64,000 bases of DNA from positions 5,624,137-5,688,136 of the forward strand of contig JABAKD010000023.1 in assembly GCA_012845835.1 (NCBI GenBank), read 5' to 3'. This document shows positions 40,690 to 51,150 of the stretch, piece by piece (the first letter of the stretch is position 1; the number at the start of each line of letters is the position of its first letter). This stretch comes from Undaria pinnatifida (taxonomy: Eukaryota > Sar > Phaeophyceae > Laminariales > Alariaceae). A program made the position numbers and the translations under genes. The notes beneath the pieces are model-generated. The model was not told the origin of the DNA, made no database searches, and worked only from the letters and a program-made list of their open reading frames with translations.

Positions 40690-41080
40690 GTGGGGTACGT
40701 ACAGAACCATACCCGGGGGCATTTACCCCGGGTATTACCCTACACAGAACGTATGTTAGTTCTGTAGGGCATTCGTACCCGTACCCGGAAGTTCTGTAAG
40801 TTCTGTATGACTTTCACACGGGTACTTGGAGTTTCGGTTATTTCTGTACGCCAATGCTACCGATGCTCGGGGCACGGGTACAACATTTTTTTTCCTGCCC
40901 GGAGCTTCTGTGCGTTCTGTACGCCCGTGCCGCAATACCCGGAACTTCTGTGAGTTCTGTAATACTTCCGTACCCGTACCCGGAACTTCTGTGAGTTCTG
41001 TAAGATCCCCACACCCTTACCCGGATTTTTTTTCACTTCTGTGAGATTGGCACAATACCTGGGGTATGGGTATACGTTTG
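40690..41080 (+). repeat. Minisatellite G, left block
   Basis: Irregular repetition of ACCCGGAACTTCTGTGAGTT then CTGTA and a spacer such as CGCCCGTGCCGCAAT. Roughly seven units of 35-60 bp. It returns at 41915-42290. Confidence 0.7.
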
Positions 41081-41914
41081 CTGCAATACCCCAGGAACCC
41101 TGTATTTGTTGAGGTTTATCCCGAAGAGAGCATTATGCATTATGATGTCATGTCTCGTCAGTCACACAAACCGAACTCCGAACAGAAGTACGTATAATAC
41201 AATAGTAACACCTGTTCATGTTTTCTTCGTTTCGAAGGATACGTATCAACAAAGGACACGGTTGAATCGAAAATGTTATTTTGTTGTGAATCGAGTTGAA
41301 TTCGATTCGATTTGGTGGAAACATTCGAATCTGCCTCTTATCGGGAAGCCGTATTGTAAATGTTGTTTTGCCCCCCAATCGAAACACCGCAGATCTCGCG
41401 GAGCAGCCGGCTGAAAACCACGATTGTAGATGAGAGCGGAATGAATGGTCGCGTGCGAACCGCCGCATGCCTCTGTTTTGTTCGGAGGCGCAGTCTGAGA
41501 TGCTGCCACTCTCACCCTCTCCTGGGTGGGTGGAGGAAGCCCAAAAATGCCACACACGGAACAGCGACCGCGATCTTGAACTATCCTCTGTGTTTTCCGT
41601 AGCTTCGCTTTTTTATCGTGGCACTTAGCTTATCGAGCTGGTGGCAAGATTGGGCTTGCGACCGCCATTCTTATGTTTGAAGTGCCACAGCAGGCGTATG
41701 GTCTGTTTCAGAACAGTAGCCGTGAGCACGGCTGTTGCCCCGGTCGCCAGTCGTTGAGGTTCATGATTTATCGCGTCGGTGGTGGTTGTCGATAATGCCC
41801 TCACAGCTATGACGGATTTCCTCGGCGACGTTGTCCCAGTGAGAACATGCCATGCAATTTGGATGAAATGCTTCACTTCAAATCGAACTCCTCCCCCGAG
41901 GGCGTGTATCTACC
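41081..41914. other. 0.8 kb between minisatellite G blocks
   Basis: Unique-looking sequence. The minus frame at 41625-41876 (83 codons) has no recognised domain. Possibly the body of an element or gene fragment framed by the satellite. Confidence 0.3.
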
Positions 41915-42290
41915 TGGGTATTATCCGTACCCGGAAATCTGCGAGTTCTGTACAACATCCAAACCCGTCTAAAGCACTTCTTTGGGTTCTGTACGACACT
42001 CATACCCGTTCCCGAACTTCTTGAACATACGTGCGACCGTGCCACAATACGCGGGGTATGGGTACCGCATTTATTACCTGCCCGGAACGTCTGCAAGTAC
42101 TGTACGCCCGTGCCACAATACCCGGAAATTCTGGAAATTCTGTGAGAATTTCATACCCGTACCCGGATCTTCTGTGAGTTCTGTATAACTTTCATACCCG
42201 CACCCGCAACTTTTGTGAGTTCTGTTATGTGTGCCCGAAATTTCTGGAAGTGATGTAAGACCCACGTACCCCCACCCCGAATCCTCAAAC
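41915..42290 (+). repeat. Minisatellite G, right block
   Basis: TACCCGGAAATCTGCGAGTT, CGGAACGTCTGCAAGTACTG, ACCCGGATCTTCTGTGAGTT and similar units, same orientation as the left block. Confidence 0.7.
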
Positions 42291-42389
42291 CCTACAGAAC
42301 ATAACCTTGGGAATATATCTTTAACGTGAATAACACACACGAAAACACCGAGAGCCCAGAGCTATTCTCGACGTTCTTCTCAGCTTTCA

Positions 42390-42610
42390 GTTAACGATCG
42401 ACGTTCGATCTGGAGACACAAAGACATCAGGGCCGTTCGATGCTGCTCCGAACAAGGCCACATGAATGCAGATGACGCCGTTGAAGGTCTTCGGTTGTTT
42501 CGTGTTCGTTCATGTTCTCAAGGGCGAGAGCTTGCCAGCGTTGCTGTTGTGGGTCTTCTGTAGAGAAGCGCTGCTGGCGCGAGGCTCCGAAATTTCTTGT
42601 TTGGCTGATT
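42390..42610 (-). repeat. Dispersed repeat H, copy 1, a possible coding relic
   Basis: On the minus strand it reads through EDPQQQRWQALALENMNE. The reverse-oriented partner at 60175-60380 encodes GDPQQQRWQALSLEH in its plus frame. Shared sequence extends past this peptide to CGATCGTT-type ends. The family was not identified. Confidence 0.55.
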
Positions 42611-43067
42611 GTCATGGCGGTATCGTTTTCGGCCGTTTTGTGGCACCTTTGGTCCCTCAAAACGATACCGTCCATTTCAAGGGACCTAAGGTCGCTTAAT
42701 TAGAATCAAAATATATAAGGTATTTCTCTATATAAGGGGCCTGATGTTTTTCCCTGTTTAATATGCCAAGGAACTTTCAGCCCCTCAAAATGATACCGTC
42801 CATTTTAAGGGACCGTAGGTAAAACAAAAGGTTGATTACCATATTTGGCAATAGTGTCACCGTGTTGATTATTTTCAACTTGAAAATGGAGACTTGGTCA
42901 AGCAATCAGTACGCTGGTGCGATCAGTAACTTTTGTTGCTTTAGATTAGACAACGGCCACTAGTATTCACTGGACTGCATCGGTAAATTAGGAACGTTTG
43001 TCTTGTGTAGAGACTTTAGGCTTTGAGCCAATGATGTGCACTTTTTCGTGCACTTTTTGGACGTTTT
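42611..43067. other. Unassigned 0.45 kb
   Basis: Two short motifs CAAAAYGATACCGTCCATTT with AAGGGACC (42659 and 42787) form a direct pair. Nothing else recognised. Confidence 0.4.
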
Positions 43068-43503
43068 CCGGGGTTGCTCACAGAGTGATTTCCCGCCGAG
43101 CTCGGCGAGCCGGACCGCAAAACTTCCCGAATGGTGGCGGGTGACACGTGCCGAGGCACCGCCGCAAGCGCGTGGCTGTCGGGGCCCTGAGGAGAAAGTT
43201 GTCAACGGCGGTATCTGAATCGTAGACCAAAAACTGCGGACAAGAAAAGATAGCCGCCTGAGGAATAGCCTAAACAGAAACTAAGCCGGGGTTGCTCACA
43301 GAGTGATTTCCCGCCGAGCTCGGCGAGCCGGACCGCAAAACTTCCCGAATGGTGGCGGGTGACACGTGCCGAGGCACCGCCGCAAGCGCGTGGCTGTCGG
43401 GGCCCTGAGGAGAAAGTTGTCGACGGCGGTATCTGAATCGTAGACCAAAAACTGCGGACAAGAAAAGATAGCCGCCTGAGGAATAGCCTAAACAGAAACT
43501 AAG
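43068..43503 (+). repeat. 218 bp tandem duplication, two units
   Basis: 43068-43285 and 43286-43503 differ by one base in my reading (GTCAACGG versus GTCGACGG). The unit contains CCGAGCTCGGCGAGCCGGAC and GGCACCGCCGCAAGCGCGTG. A diverged, reverse-oriented relative is the 151 bp tandem pair at 59395-59700. Confidence 0.9.
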
Positions 43504-43726
43504 CCCTAAACGCATTTATCATCGGCTTTTAACTTCCCTCCATCAATTAGAAGCAACAGATTGACAGGCGATCCAATCATACACGAATATCGATACACAG
43601 ATGATACGCAGGCATGCGTACGAAGATAAGTGGAACCGATACGGTGAGCGATGCGGCTCCGAGGGCCGCAGTTTTGATCGACATAAGCAGGGGTTTTGAT
43701 GGACCAGGAGGTTTTTAATGTCTCGC

Positions 43727-44020
43727 GGGTCGGGTCGGGTCGGGTCGGGTCGGGTCGGGTCGGGTCGGGTCGGGTCGGGTCGGGTCGGGTCGGGTCGGGT
43801 CGGGTCGGGTCGGGTCGGGTCGGGTCGGGTCGGGTCGGGTCGGGTCGGGTCGGGTCGGGTCGGGTCGGGTCGGGTCGGGTCGGGTCGGGTCGGGTCGGGT
43901 CGGGTCGGGTCGGGTCGGGTCGGGTCGGGTCGGGTCGGGTCGGGTCGGGTCGGGTCGGGTCGGGTCGGGTCGGGTCGGGTCGGGTCGGGTCGAGTCGGGT
44001 CGGGTCGGGTCGGGTCGGGT
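43727..44020 (+). repeat. (TCGGG)n pentanucleotide array, about 58 units
   Basis: Nearly perfect over 290 bases, with one CGAGT variant at 43991-43995. Each unit supplies a GGG tract spaced by TC. The Gly-Arg-Val-Gly-Ser frame and the Arg-Pro-Asp-Pro-Thr frame across it are products of the repeat. Confidence 0.95.
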
Positions 44021-44530
44021 CAGCAGGTTTTGAAAATCTCATGTGTCGGGTAGGGTCATCACCCGCGAGATCCGTGGCAAGTCGGGAGTCGGTCTACTTC
44101 GACCCGAGAGTTGTTTTCTGATGCCCGCTGGGTCGAAACCGCGGGTCCGACAACTCTCTCTGTTGGCTACACTCCTTTGGTATCATGTACCACAGTCAAG
44201 ACGTCAACAAGGCTGTATGCGCATGTCCACATACATCCACGCCCACTACAGCCAGGCCACATGTCACTGCGGGTTACGACCATGCGTATTCCATTGCTTT
44301 GTTCAATGTCGACCCGCGGGCCGAGTCAAAGCGTCGAATCCGCGGGTCGGAAGAAAAAAAATTCGCGCGTCCACGTGGCCCGACCCTACCCGCGACATGA
44401 CTGGGTCTTGGGATATCTCACCGGTCGGGGCGGGTCGGATGGAGTTAGAACGTTCTTTACAGCGCGTGGTCCGGGCCGGGTCAGGAGTCACCCGGCCCGG
44501 CCGGACCCGCGTGGTCTGACCCGATCCGTG
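44021..44530 (+). repeat. Degenerate GGGTC/GACCC zone beside the array
   Basis: Scattered TCGGGTAGGGTC, GACCCGAGAG, CGCGGGTCCGAC, GACCCGCGGGCC, CGACCCTACCC and GGGCCGGGTC words in both orientations. Looks like an older, decayed part of the same array. Confidence 0.5.
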
Positions 44531-45837
44531 AACAGCCCAGGCCAAACTGCGGTGGCTAGTGGCTGATGTTACTTTTGTTTCTGCTTGCTTGATGCTCCCA
44601 CTCCCCCACCGAAAGCTACCCCCAACCCTAGCCCAGACTTCCACCCTGATCGTCATGTACCCGTATCGTGCACGATTTGCCGTTACTGAGATCGTGGCCA
44701 AGTGCCGAAACAAATCTTATTGCGTTTTTCGGTCGTTGCTGACTGCCGTGTGTTTTTCATTTGTACTCCACCCAGACTATACCCTTGTGTGGGTCCCAAG
44801 TGGCCAGGTATGCCCGTTGTCGGTCTCTGTCTTTGCTAATTGATAATATCGTGTGTTCGTGTTGCGTTCTGTTGTTGTCCCCCGAACTGCCTTATTCTCT
44901 GATCCATTTACACTGCCCAAGTAGACGTTTCAAAGAGCAGCAGCCAATCAGCTTTTAAGAGGGTGATGTTAGTGCTCTGCATACTACTACAGCTGCACGT
45001 ATAGATTATTTTGCTAACTTTTTACCCCTTTGGGCATTGGAGTACGGGAACGGCCAAACACATGGCGATTATAGCATCGACTACCTGAACCAGCCCGGGC
45101 TGCTGGGTTAGGGAGAGCGTCCGAAGTACATCGTAGGGAAGGCATGCGGTATGCGCACATCCCGGCTAAACCTGTACCTGCTGTACTTTCTTCCTCGAAG
45201 GTTGTTAAGATATAACTTCTCGCGCTATAGGTCGCAACCCCTAGGTTATCAGAAGTGTGTATCTTGACTGGGCTTGATGGCTACCGCATTTTTTGTTTGG
45301 GTAGCGAGTGTACTTCAACCGGCCGTTAGTCGTGCTCAGCTAAATATAAAACGCGAGCCACAATCGCACCAGGCAGGTACAACAACAGAGGTATCCGAAA
45401 ATTACCGCAAGAACTAGCTATAGTACCTAGCCAGCCAGTACCTAGTCGGCGAGATAGTCATCCAAGTCACAGCTAATGCACGGTGTGCGTGTGGCGTTTT
45501 CCTTGTTAGGAGCCGGGGAGGGTCAAACCAGGACGACGATGCTTACTTAGCCTCGTCCGGTGGGAAGGCCGATGGTGGCGACGTTCGAGCGAAGGGGATG
45601 GCCGGCCAAAACCGAAGGAAGGGGGCGGCCGCCAAGCGGGCGAGAGGCCCCGACCAGAGCCAGAAACAGGTTAGTACCGCTTTCATTTGTTCGAACTAGT
45701 ATTTTACACGAACTGTGTGGGAGTAGTGGTTTTTGTGGTGGTGGAACTAGAAAGGAGTTGGTACTTGCTGTTTTTCATTGTTCAGTACGTTGTACCGTGT
45801 GTGCCTACAGTATGTGCCTACATAACTACTTTCAAAT
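44531..45837. other. Unassigned 1.3 kb
   Basis: No recognised element or gene. The plus frame at 45560-45868 is Arg/Gly rich, without a domain. Confidence 0.3.
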
Positions 45838-45935
45838 CGGTTTCCTGAGAGGCCCTGAGAGGCCCTGAGAGGCCTCCATTTTTTTTTCGCTTGCTACGCT
45901 AACTTTAAGACCTTCTCCTCTCCGGACAGCTGAGC
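45838..45935 (+). repeat. Dispersed repeat C, copy 2
   Basis: Three GAGAGGCC units, then TTTCGCTTGCTACGCTAAC, TTTAAGACCTTCTCCTCTCC and AGCTGAGCGGG, matching 34678-34775. Confidence 0.7.
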
Positions 45936-46012
45936 GGGTCAGCGCTTCTCACCGTTTTCTTTTTTATGAGTATACTGTCAATCCTTTTTTTTTCAAGTAT
46001 TTATGTATTTTC

Positions 46013-46085
46013 CCGATGATGTCGGGATTTGAACCCATGCACACCATGCTCAGAAGCGGACAGTCTATCCACTAGACCACAAAGT
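46013..46085 (-). pseudogene. tRNA-like pseudogene 1 (Glu-like)
   Basis: The minus strand has an A box TGGTCTAGTGGATAGA with a D-stem GTCT/AGAC and a B box GGGTTCAAATCCC. The anticodon region reads TTC in a loop whose stem pairs poorly, and no 7-bp acceptor stem forms. A tRNA-derived pseudogene or SINE head is the likely status. Confidence 0.45.
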
Positions 46086-46136
46086 CACTGAGTAACTCTG
46101 TGGTCTTGTGGATAGTCATATATACCCTTTTTTGTG

Positions 46137-46206
46137 ATGATGCCGGGATTCAAACCCACACACACCAGGCCCAGAAACGGACAGTCTATCCACTAGACTA
46201 CAATAT
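46137..46206 (-). pseudogene. tRNA-like pseudogene 2 (Glu-like)
   Basis: Same layout: A box TAGTCTAGTGGATAGA, anticodon-like TTC within CCGTTTCTGGG, B box GGGTTTGAATCCC. An extra A-box half lies on each side (46099-46117 plus, 46207-46221 minus), suggesting a tandem of tRNA-derived units. Confidence 0.45.
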
Positions 46207-46484
46207 CCACTAGACCACAAAGACACAGTCACCCTGTGGTCTAGGGAACACCCCAATAGACCTCCTTACGAGTATCGATTTCCTGAGCAGCCTAATTTTT
46301 TTTCGCTTTCCACGCGAGTCCCACTTTTTTTTTTCTTTCAAAACTCCATACCACGTACCGGTACCAGTACACCAGGTTTGCATATACAAGGTAGTACGTT
46401 ATTGAATCACACTGCACGCCCAGCTCAGCGCAGCGCCGTGCGGTGTCGTGCAGTGCGGTGCCGTGCCTTGACTTGCGCTGAGGT

Positions 46485-46807
46485 GCTGTGTCGTGCTGCG
46501 CTGTGCTTTCTTTCGAACAGCAGTACCAGGTACGAAACGAAGTACCACCGGTTTGTACGTGTCGTGTACTCGTAATTGTGCGTTTTCTTCAGCTGATCTC
46601 TCTCGGTCCCCATGGTTTTTCCCTCTCGCAAATTTCACCCGTACTGCCGATCAGAACGTGACACCCCTAACAAGTACACAGCACAGTACAGGGCAATTTG
46701 CTCTGCACGAGCAGCTCTTGGCATTTTCAATTCGGTGCTCGCACCAAATCATGGTCTCCTTTCTGCTCCCTTTACATGTTTTAGCTGCATTCTTCCTTGC
46801 GCGAACG
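46485..46807 (+). repeat. Dispersed repeat E, copy 2
   Basis: Starts GCTGTGTCGTGCTGCGCTGT and ends CATTCTTCCTTGCGCGAACG, aligned with 37757-38093. It is preceded by a run of GTGCGGTG- and GCCGTG-type words (46425-46484). Confidence 0.75.
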
Positions 46808-48240
46808 TAGCCGACAAAAACACTACTAAGCATGCAAGGCCCACGTATTAGGAGACCCAAACCAACAAGTTTGGACCAAGAACCAATCGTGAGGGCTACA
46901 CCACGTCCAATATAATTCCTTATGCTCGAGGTCGGTCAAGGTAGGTGTCACAGTAAGTCTTGCTCAGACTGGGTGTTGCTTTTTGGCAGGCCCTTGTTGT
47001 AGTTGGTTCAATACTAGCGTACGCATACAGGCGGGTTCATGCTAAGCGTCCAAATACTATACCAGTGTCCAAATTTCACACGTTTCTTTAAGTTTGACCA
47101 TGACATTTTGCACACGTGTTCAATGCTCCCCTACCAAACCGTTAACAAACCGGGCGGGGTTTTTTAACAGACAGATATTGCGTAATCGGTTTTTCAGGGG
47201 GATGCGTGAGCCTTTTTAGACAACAATTTCTGGCGAATAACGAAGCAAAAAGCTCCCCGTTCGTTAACGATTCAGTAACGGCGCAAAACAGACGTGCACA
47301 GTTTCAGAGTCTAACTCTTCCACACGGCGTGAACCTATGGACTAACGTACTGAAGAAGCGCGTAATTTTTTCTGGACTGCGTCGTAGTTACTCGTTCCAG
47401 TGTTGGGTCGACTCCGGGGCGCAATGTCCTACTATCGATACAACTGTGTCAGGTTTTCGAAAGCTTGCACGCCACACTGTTGTTTGCCGTTTTGAAGACC
47501 TATGGTTGGTGCAAACGCAGTTTTGCCGCTAGCCCTCGCCCTGGACCCTCACTAATTTCTCCGGCTATGTCACCCTGTGCCACTGTTTCACGAGGTTCAG
47601 TATGATACCAAACGCTTGACATAGATATTGCAAGTGGCATGTATGAAGAAGAAAATTCTAAACGCTTGGCTAGACCCAGCTCGTACATCTTTTTTTTTTT
47701 TGTTATCACATTCACTTTCCAGCCCAACTCAGAGAAGTTTACCCTTAACCGCCTTGCATACAAAGCCAGGGCGAGCACGCGGGAGGGAGACGACCGCTAA
47801 TCGTTTTCATACCGAAATCATTGGCAGCTTTAAATATTTTTCGAGTTTCTGCATCCAAATCGTCGTGCCAACCATGACATTTGATACGGTCCACACCGTT
47901 CGACGATACGGTGCTGACGGCACGAGGCGCGGTGGTTTCTTCGGATTAGATCAATGAAAACACCTCTACTATGGATCCCCACCATACTCCATGGTGCGGT
48001 GCTGAAGTTTGTTTTTGATAACCTCACGGTGCGATGCGGTGTGGACTTTTAGTTTTTGAGCGTCCTACGATGCGGGTTTATTAAACGAAAGTCGTATGGT
48101 GCGGTACGCTTCAACATCACGGCACCGAACAGCACCGCACTGTCGAGAAAAACCGAATTGTTAAAAGCCTGGAAGAAACGGCCTGGCGCTTCCTGCTGGC
48201 TTTTCCCTCACTGTTAATGACCCTTATGCCTTCTGCTGCA
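46808..48240. other. Unassigned 1.4 kb
   Basis: From 47850 to 48140 the words GGTGCGGT and CACCGCAC recur in loose form. The plus frame at 47206-47532 and the minus frame at 47500-47778 lack domains. Confidence 0.3.
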
Positions 48241-48255
48241 CGGCGTGGTCGTGTA

Positions 48256-48352
48256 CAGTACGTACGTACGTACGTACGTACTTTTTTTTTTTTTTTTTTT
48301 TTTTTTTATCCTCCGGCGGATGGGGAAAAATAAAGCTTTAGCTCACCACACT
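48256..48352 (-). mobile_element. Retroposon 3' end with poly-A, copy 2, beside (ACGT)n
   Basis: An ACGT tetranucleotide run (48256-48281), then T of about 26 (poly-A of the minus strand), then ATCCTCCGGCGGATGGGG, AAAAATAAAGCTTTAGCTCA, CCACACT, identical to 16058-16105. Confidence 0.65.
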
Positions 48353-48493
48353 TCCGCGTATTTTCATACGCGTCGTGTGTCGATTTAACTCAGTTACGTA
48401 CGTGCTTGTTATGGTGTATGGTTACTTTGTTATGGTGTATGGCCTTAGGCGGGATGCCGTTATTTTTTTTTTTTTTTTTCACGTGCACATCGG

Positions 48494-48980
48494 CACGAGT
48501 AGTAGATTAGTAGTAGTAACAGTAGTAGTAGTGGTAGTAGTAGCGGTAGTAGCAGTATGTAGCATCAGTGTGTAGTAGCATAGCAGTAGTAGTATAGTCG
48601 CGGCAGTAGTAGCAGTGGTGGTAGTAGTGGTAGTAGTAGCAGTAGTAGTGGTAGTATCAATAGCAGTAGTGGCAGTTGTAGTAGTAGTACTAATAGCAGT
48701 AGTAAAGTAGCAACAGTAGTAGATGTGGTAGTGATAATGGTATGGTAGTTGTGGAGCAGTAGTAGCAGTAGCAGTAGCAGTAGTGGCAGTAAGTAATCGT
48801 CGTAGTATTAATGGTAGTGGTAGTCGTAGTAGTGGTAGTAGCAGTAGCAGTAGTATCAGTTGTCGTAGTAATAGCATTAGTAGTAGTGACAGTAATAGCA
48901 GTGGTAATAGCAGCAGTAGAGATAGCAGCATTAGTGGTAGTTTGTAGCAGCAGTAGTAGGAGTGGTAGTAGTAGTGGTAT
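48494..48980 (+). repeat. Imperfect GTA/GCA trinucleotide microsatellite, about 480 bp
   Basis: Mostly GTAGTAGTA with GCA, GTG and AAT interruptions. It produces long Val/Ser or Thr/Leu frames in several phases, none credible as genes. Confidence 0.9.
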
Positions 48981-49749
48981 ATGTACCGACTCGCGCGACC
49001 GCGGGCCTGGTGGTATCAGCTCCGAGGACTTCCCTTCGTAGGCTCGGAGTGTGGTTGTCCACAATGCAATATTTTATTCGTTATCACACGGGGAAGAGCC
49101 ATGCCATTGACTGTCGACCTTCCCGTTCGTATCTCGAGAGCTCGAGAGCTCGCAAGAAACGCCAATAGTGACAGTGGAACTCCCTGAGAAAATGTATCCA
49201 GCCATTCTATGTACGGTAAAATGCCCAATGATACGACCACCGCGGTACAGCACCCCCCAAAAGCCCATCTCGGGCTACCAACCCAAGTTGGCTCAGACCG
49301 AGTAGGTTTGATAGACATAGCTGCCCGTACGTTGGGCAACGGGCAAGTGCAACACATCCTGATCAATTCCACCACGACCTAGGTTCTACCACGTTTACTG
49401 ATCGTGAACGACGGTTGTTCGGCAGCCACGTCATCACCAATGCATGTTCAAGCAAACCACGCACCACACGTCACACCTCCAATGGCGCATGAAACTTGCC
49501 GGAACCCAGACCACATAAGGAATGTGTATTCCAGCACAATAGCCACCCCTGTAAACCGGAAGCATCAACCCCGGACATGCTCTGTCCACACACAGCCTCG
49601 GCGATGAACCGCCAGCTGTGGCTGCTTCCGGTGCTATTAGCGCCCTGCGCATTAATTCCAAGTCAGACAAGAAAGTCGAAATTTAAAAGTAATGTAAAAC
49701 CGAAAATCAACAGTTCAGAATCGGGGACTCCCCCCAAACCACGATATGA
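48981..49749. other. Unassigned 0.75 kb
   Basis: Minus frame 49016-49375 (119 codons) has no recognised domain. It lies just past the Ty3 relic on that strand and could be its 3' flank. No LTR identified. Confidence 0.3.
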
Positions 49750-50238
49750 TCACAAACGCGGTACATACCGCCGTACGAGCGCCCGCCTCTGCTCCACCTT
49801 CAGCCTCAGCGCCTTGAGCTCTTTTCGCAGCACGACCGGCGCACCATCAAACACGCGCGACACCGGCTCCCAAGTGCTCTCCTCCTCATTCGGCCCTTCC
49901 CAGGCCACCTTGACGACAAACTTGTCGTCACCACCGAGCGGTAACGGGGGAAAGACTCTGCCGCACTCCACGGCGGGCGATTACGTTCAGGTGGCAGCTT
50001 CGCCCGCACCACCCTTGCACCTGAATGAAGGCGGACCGTCACAGGCTTCTGGCGAGCTTGTGGGTCACCCGACATCGCCCGACATAGCACATCAAGGTGC
50101 GTGCGAAAAACGATATCGCGCAGCATCTTGGCACATCCCGGCGGGGAGTCATGGTTAACAAAGTTATCGACAGCCTTCTCTAACACGCCCGCACGATCCT
50201 GCATTTCCACCTCGGAAGCCTGGAATATCATGGGTCGT
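49750..50238 (-). pseudogene. Ty3/gypsy pre-RT linker fused to chromodomain; RT and integrase core deleted
   Basis: The minus frame 49806-50238 gives MLRDIVFRTHLDVLCRAMSG, then VTVRLHSGARVVRAK, the segment that normally leads into the RT of Ty3-type pol. The next readable coding sequence, in another frame (49750-49971), is GDDKFVVKVAWEGPNEEEST, WEPVSRVFDG, VLRKELKALRL, a chromodomain-type C-terminus of integrase. RT, RNase H and the DDE core, normally more than 2 kb, are missing between them. One internal deletion is the simplest reading. Confidence 0.65.
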
Positions 50239-50429
50239 TGAGACGGCAGCGTCAGTGTGACTTCATCGTCCTCGTCGCCTGGCGCGTCGCCACCCGGCAG
50301 GAACGCTGTGACAGCCATCGCCGCTCGCAGCACAGCACCATCGTTGGGCTCCCCCACAGAACGAGCTGTAAGCTCCGTTCCAGCACCATCTTGATGCCCT
50401 TGTGCCTTCAGTACAGAGGCCTTGAGCTG

Positions 50430-51132
50430 CGCCATGACGTCGATGCCAAGTTGCTCTCTCAGCATCTTCTGCCCGATGATAACCACATCGCCTCCCCCAG
50501 GGAGCACGATAGACGGCATGGTAAAAGACTGGTCCCCATTGTTTTTCAATCGTTAAGCGGAGCGGACACGATTGCGTCTCAATATCACACTCCTGGCCCA
50601 ACGACGTCACCACACGCGCATGCCCAACAAACGCCTGCGTTAACGCGGTTTGCGTCATCCCCGGCTGTCCCTGCGGGGCCTCTACCAGCTCCTCCGATAT
50701 AGCTGTAATGCCTGAACCAGAATCCATCAGCACCTTAACCCCAGCAGCCACGGAAGCACCGGGAACCGCGAGACGCCCTGAAACATGCTGCGTCAGGGCC
50801 TCCAAGAGCGGTTCTGTCTCCACCGTATCCACGCTCGTATCACCATTTCCACCCGGCTGTAAGACCGAGACACGCGCGTACGAAATGGTACTGGAATCAC
50901 CATGTGACTGCTGCGACGCGGGTGCCGGCAGCTGCACCAGAACGGAGTACAGAATTGGCGCTGCATTCTGTGGCCCAGCGCTCCAGGACACCTGGTGCTG
51001 CACCGTCGCGGTGAGCCCATAATCCACTGGCGCCATCCTTTTCTCCTTTCCCTCCGGCACGCGAATGTGCACGTAGTCGTCGTGATTCTGCCTAGATGGT
51101 TCCGGCGCAGCAGATTCGGTCTCCGTAACCAC
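50430..51132 (-). pseudogene. Ty3/gypsy aspartic protease region, frameshifted
   Basis: Minus frame 50263-51132 carries VKVLMDSGSGITAIS, a retropepsin active site (Asp-Ser-Gly), followed by a typical fold sequence to LTIEKQWGP. The flap/C-terminal part, VVIIGQKMLREQLGIDVM, continues in another frame (50420-50490). A frameshift near 50540 separates them. The upstream part (VHIRVPEGKEKRMAPVDYG) is unassigned gag-pol linker. Confidence 0.7.
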
Positions 51133-51150
51133 CGCCTTTGAGGCGGTCTT

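Noticed and set aside
43506-44121. Long Gly-Arg-Val-Gly-Ser and Asp-Pro-Thr-Arg-Pro frames on both strands
   Set aside because: They are read-through of the (TCGGG)n array. A 5-base repeat is open in most frames, and no flanking domain or start context exists.
48479-49064. Leu- and Thr-rich frames of 120-150 codons
   Set aside because: Pure products of the GTA/GCA microsatellite.
49016-49375. Integrase or RNase H fragment of the Ty3 relic
   Set aside because: No HHCC, DDE or RNase H motif could be read in either frame.
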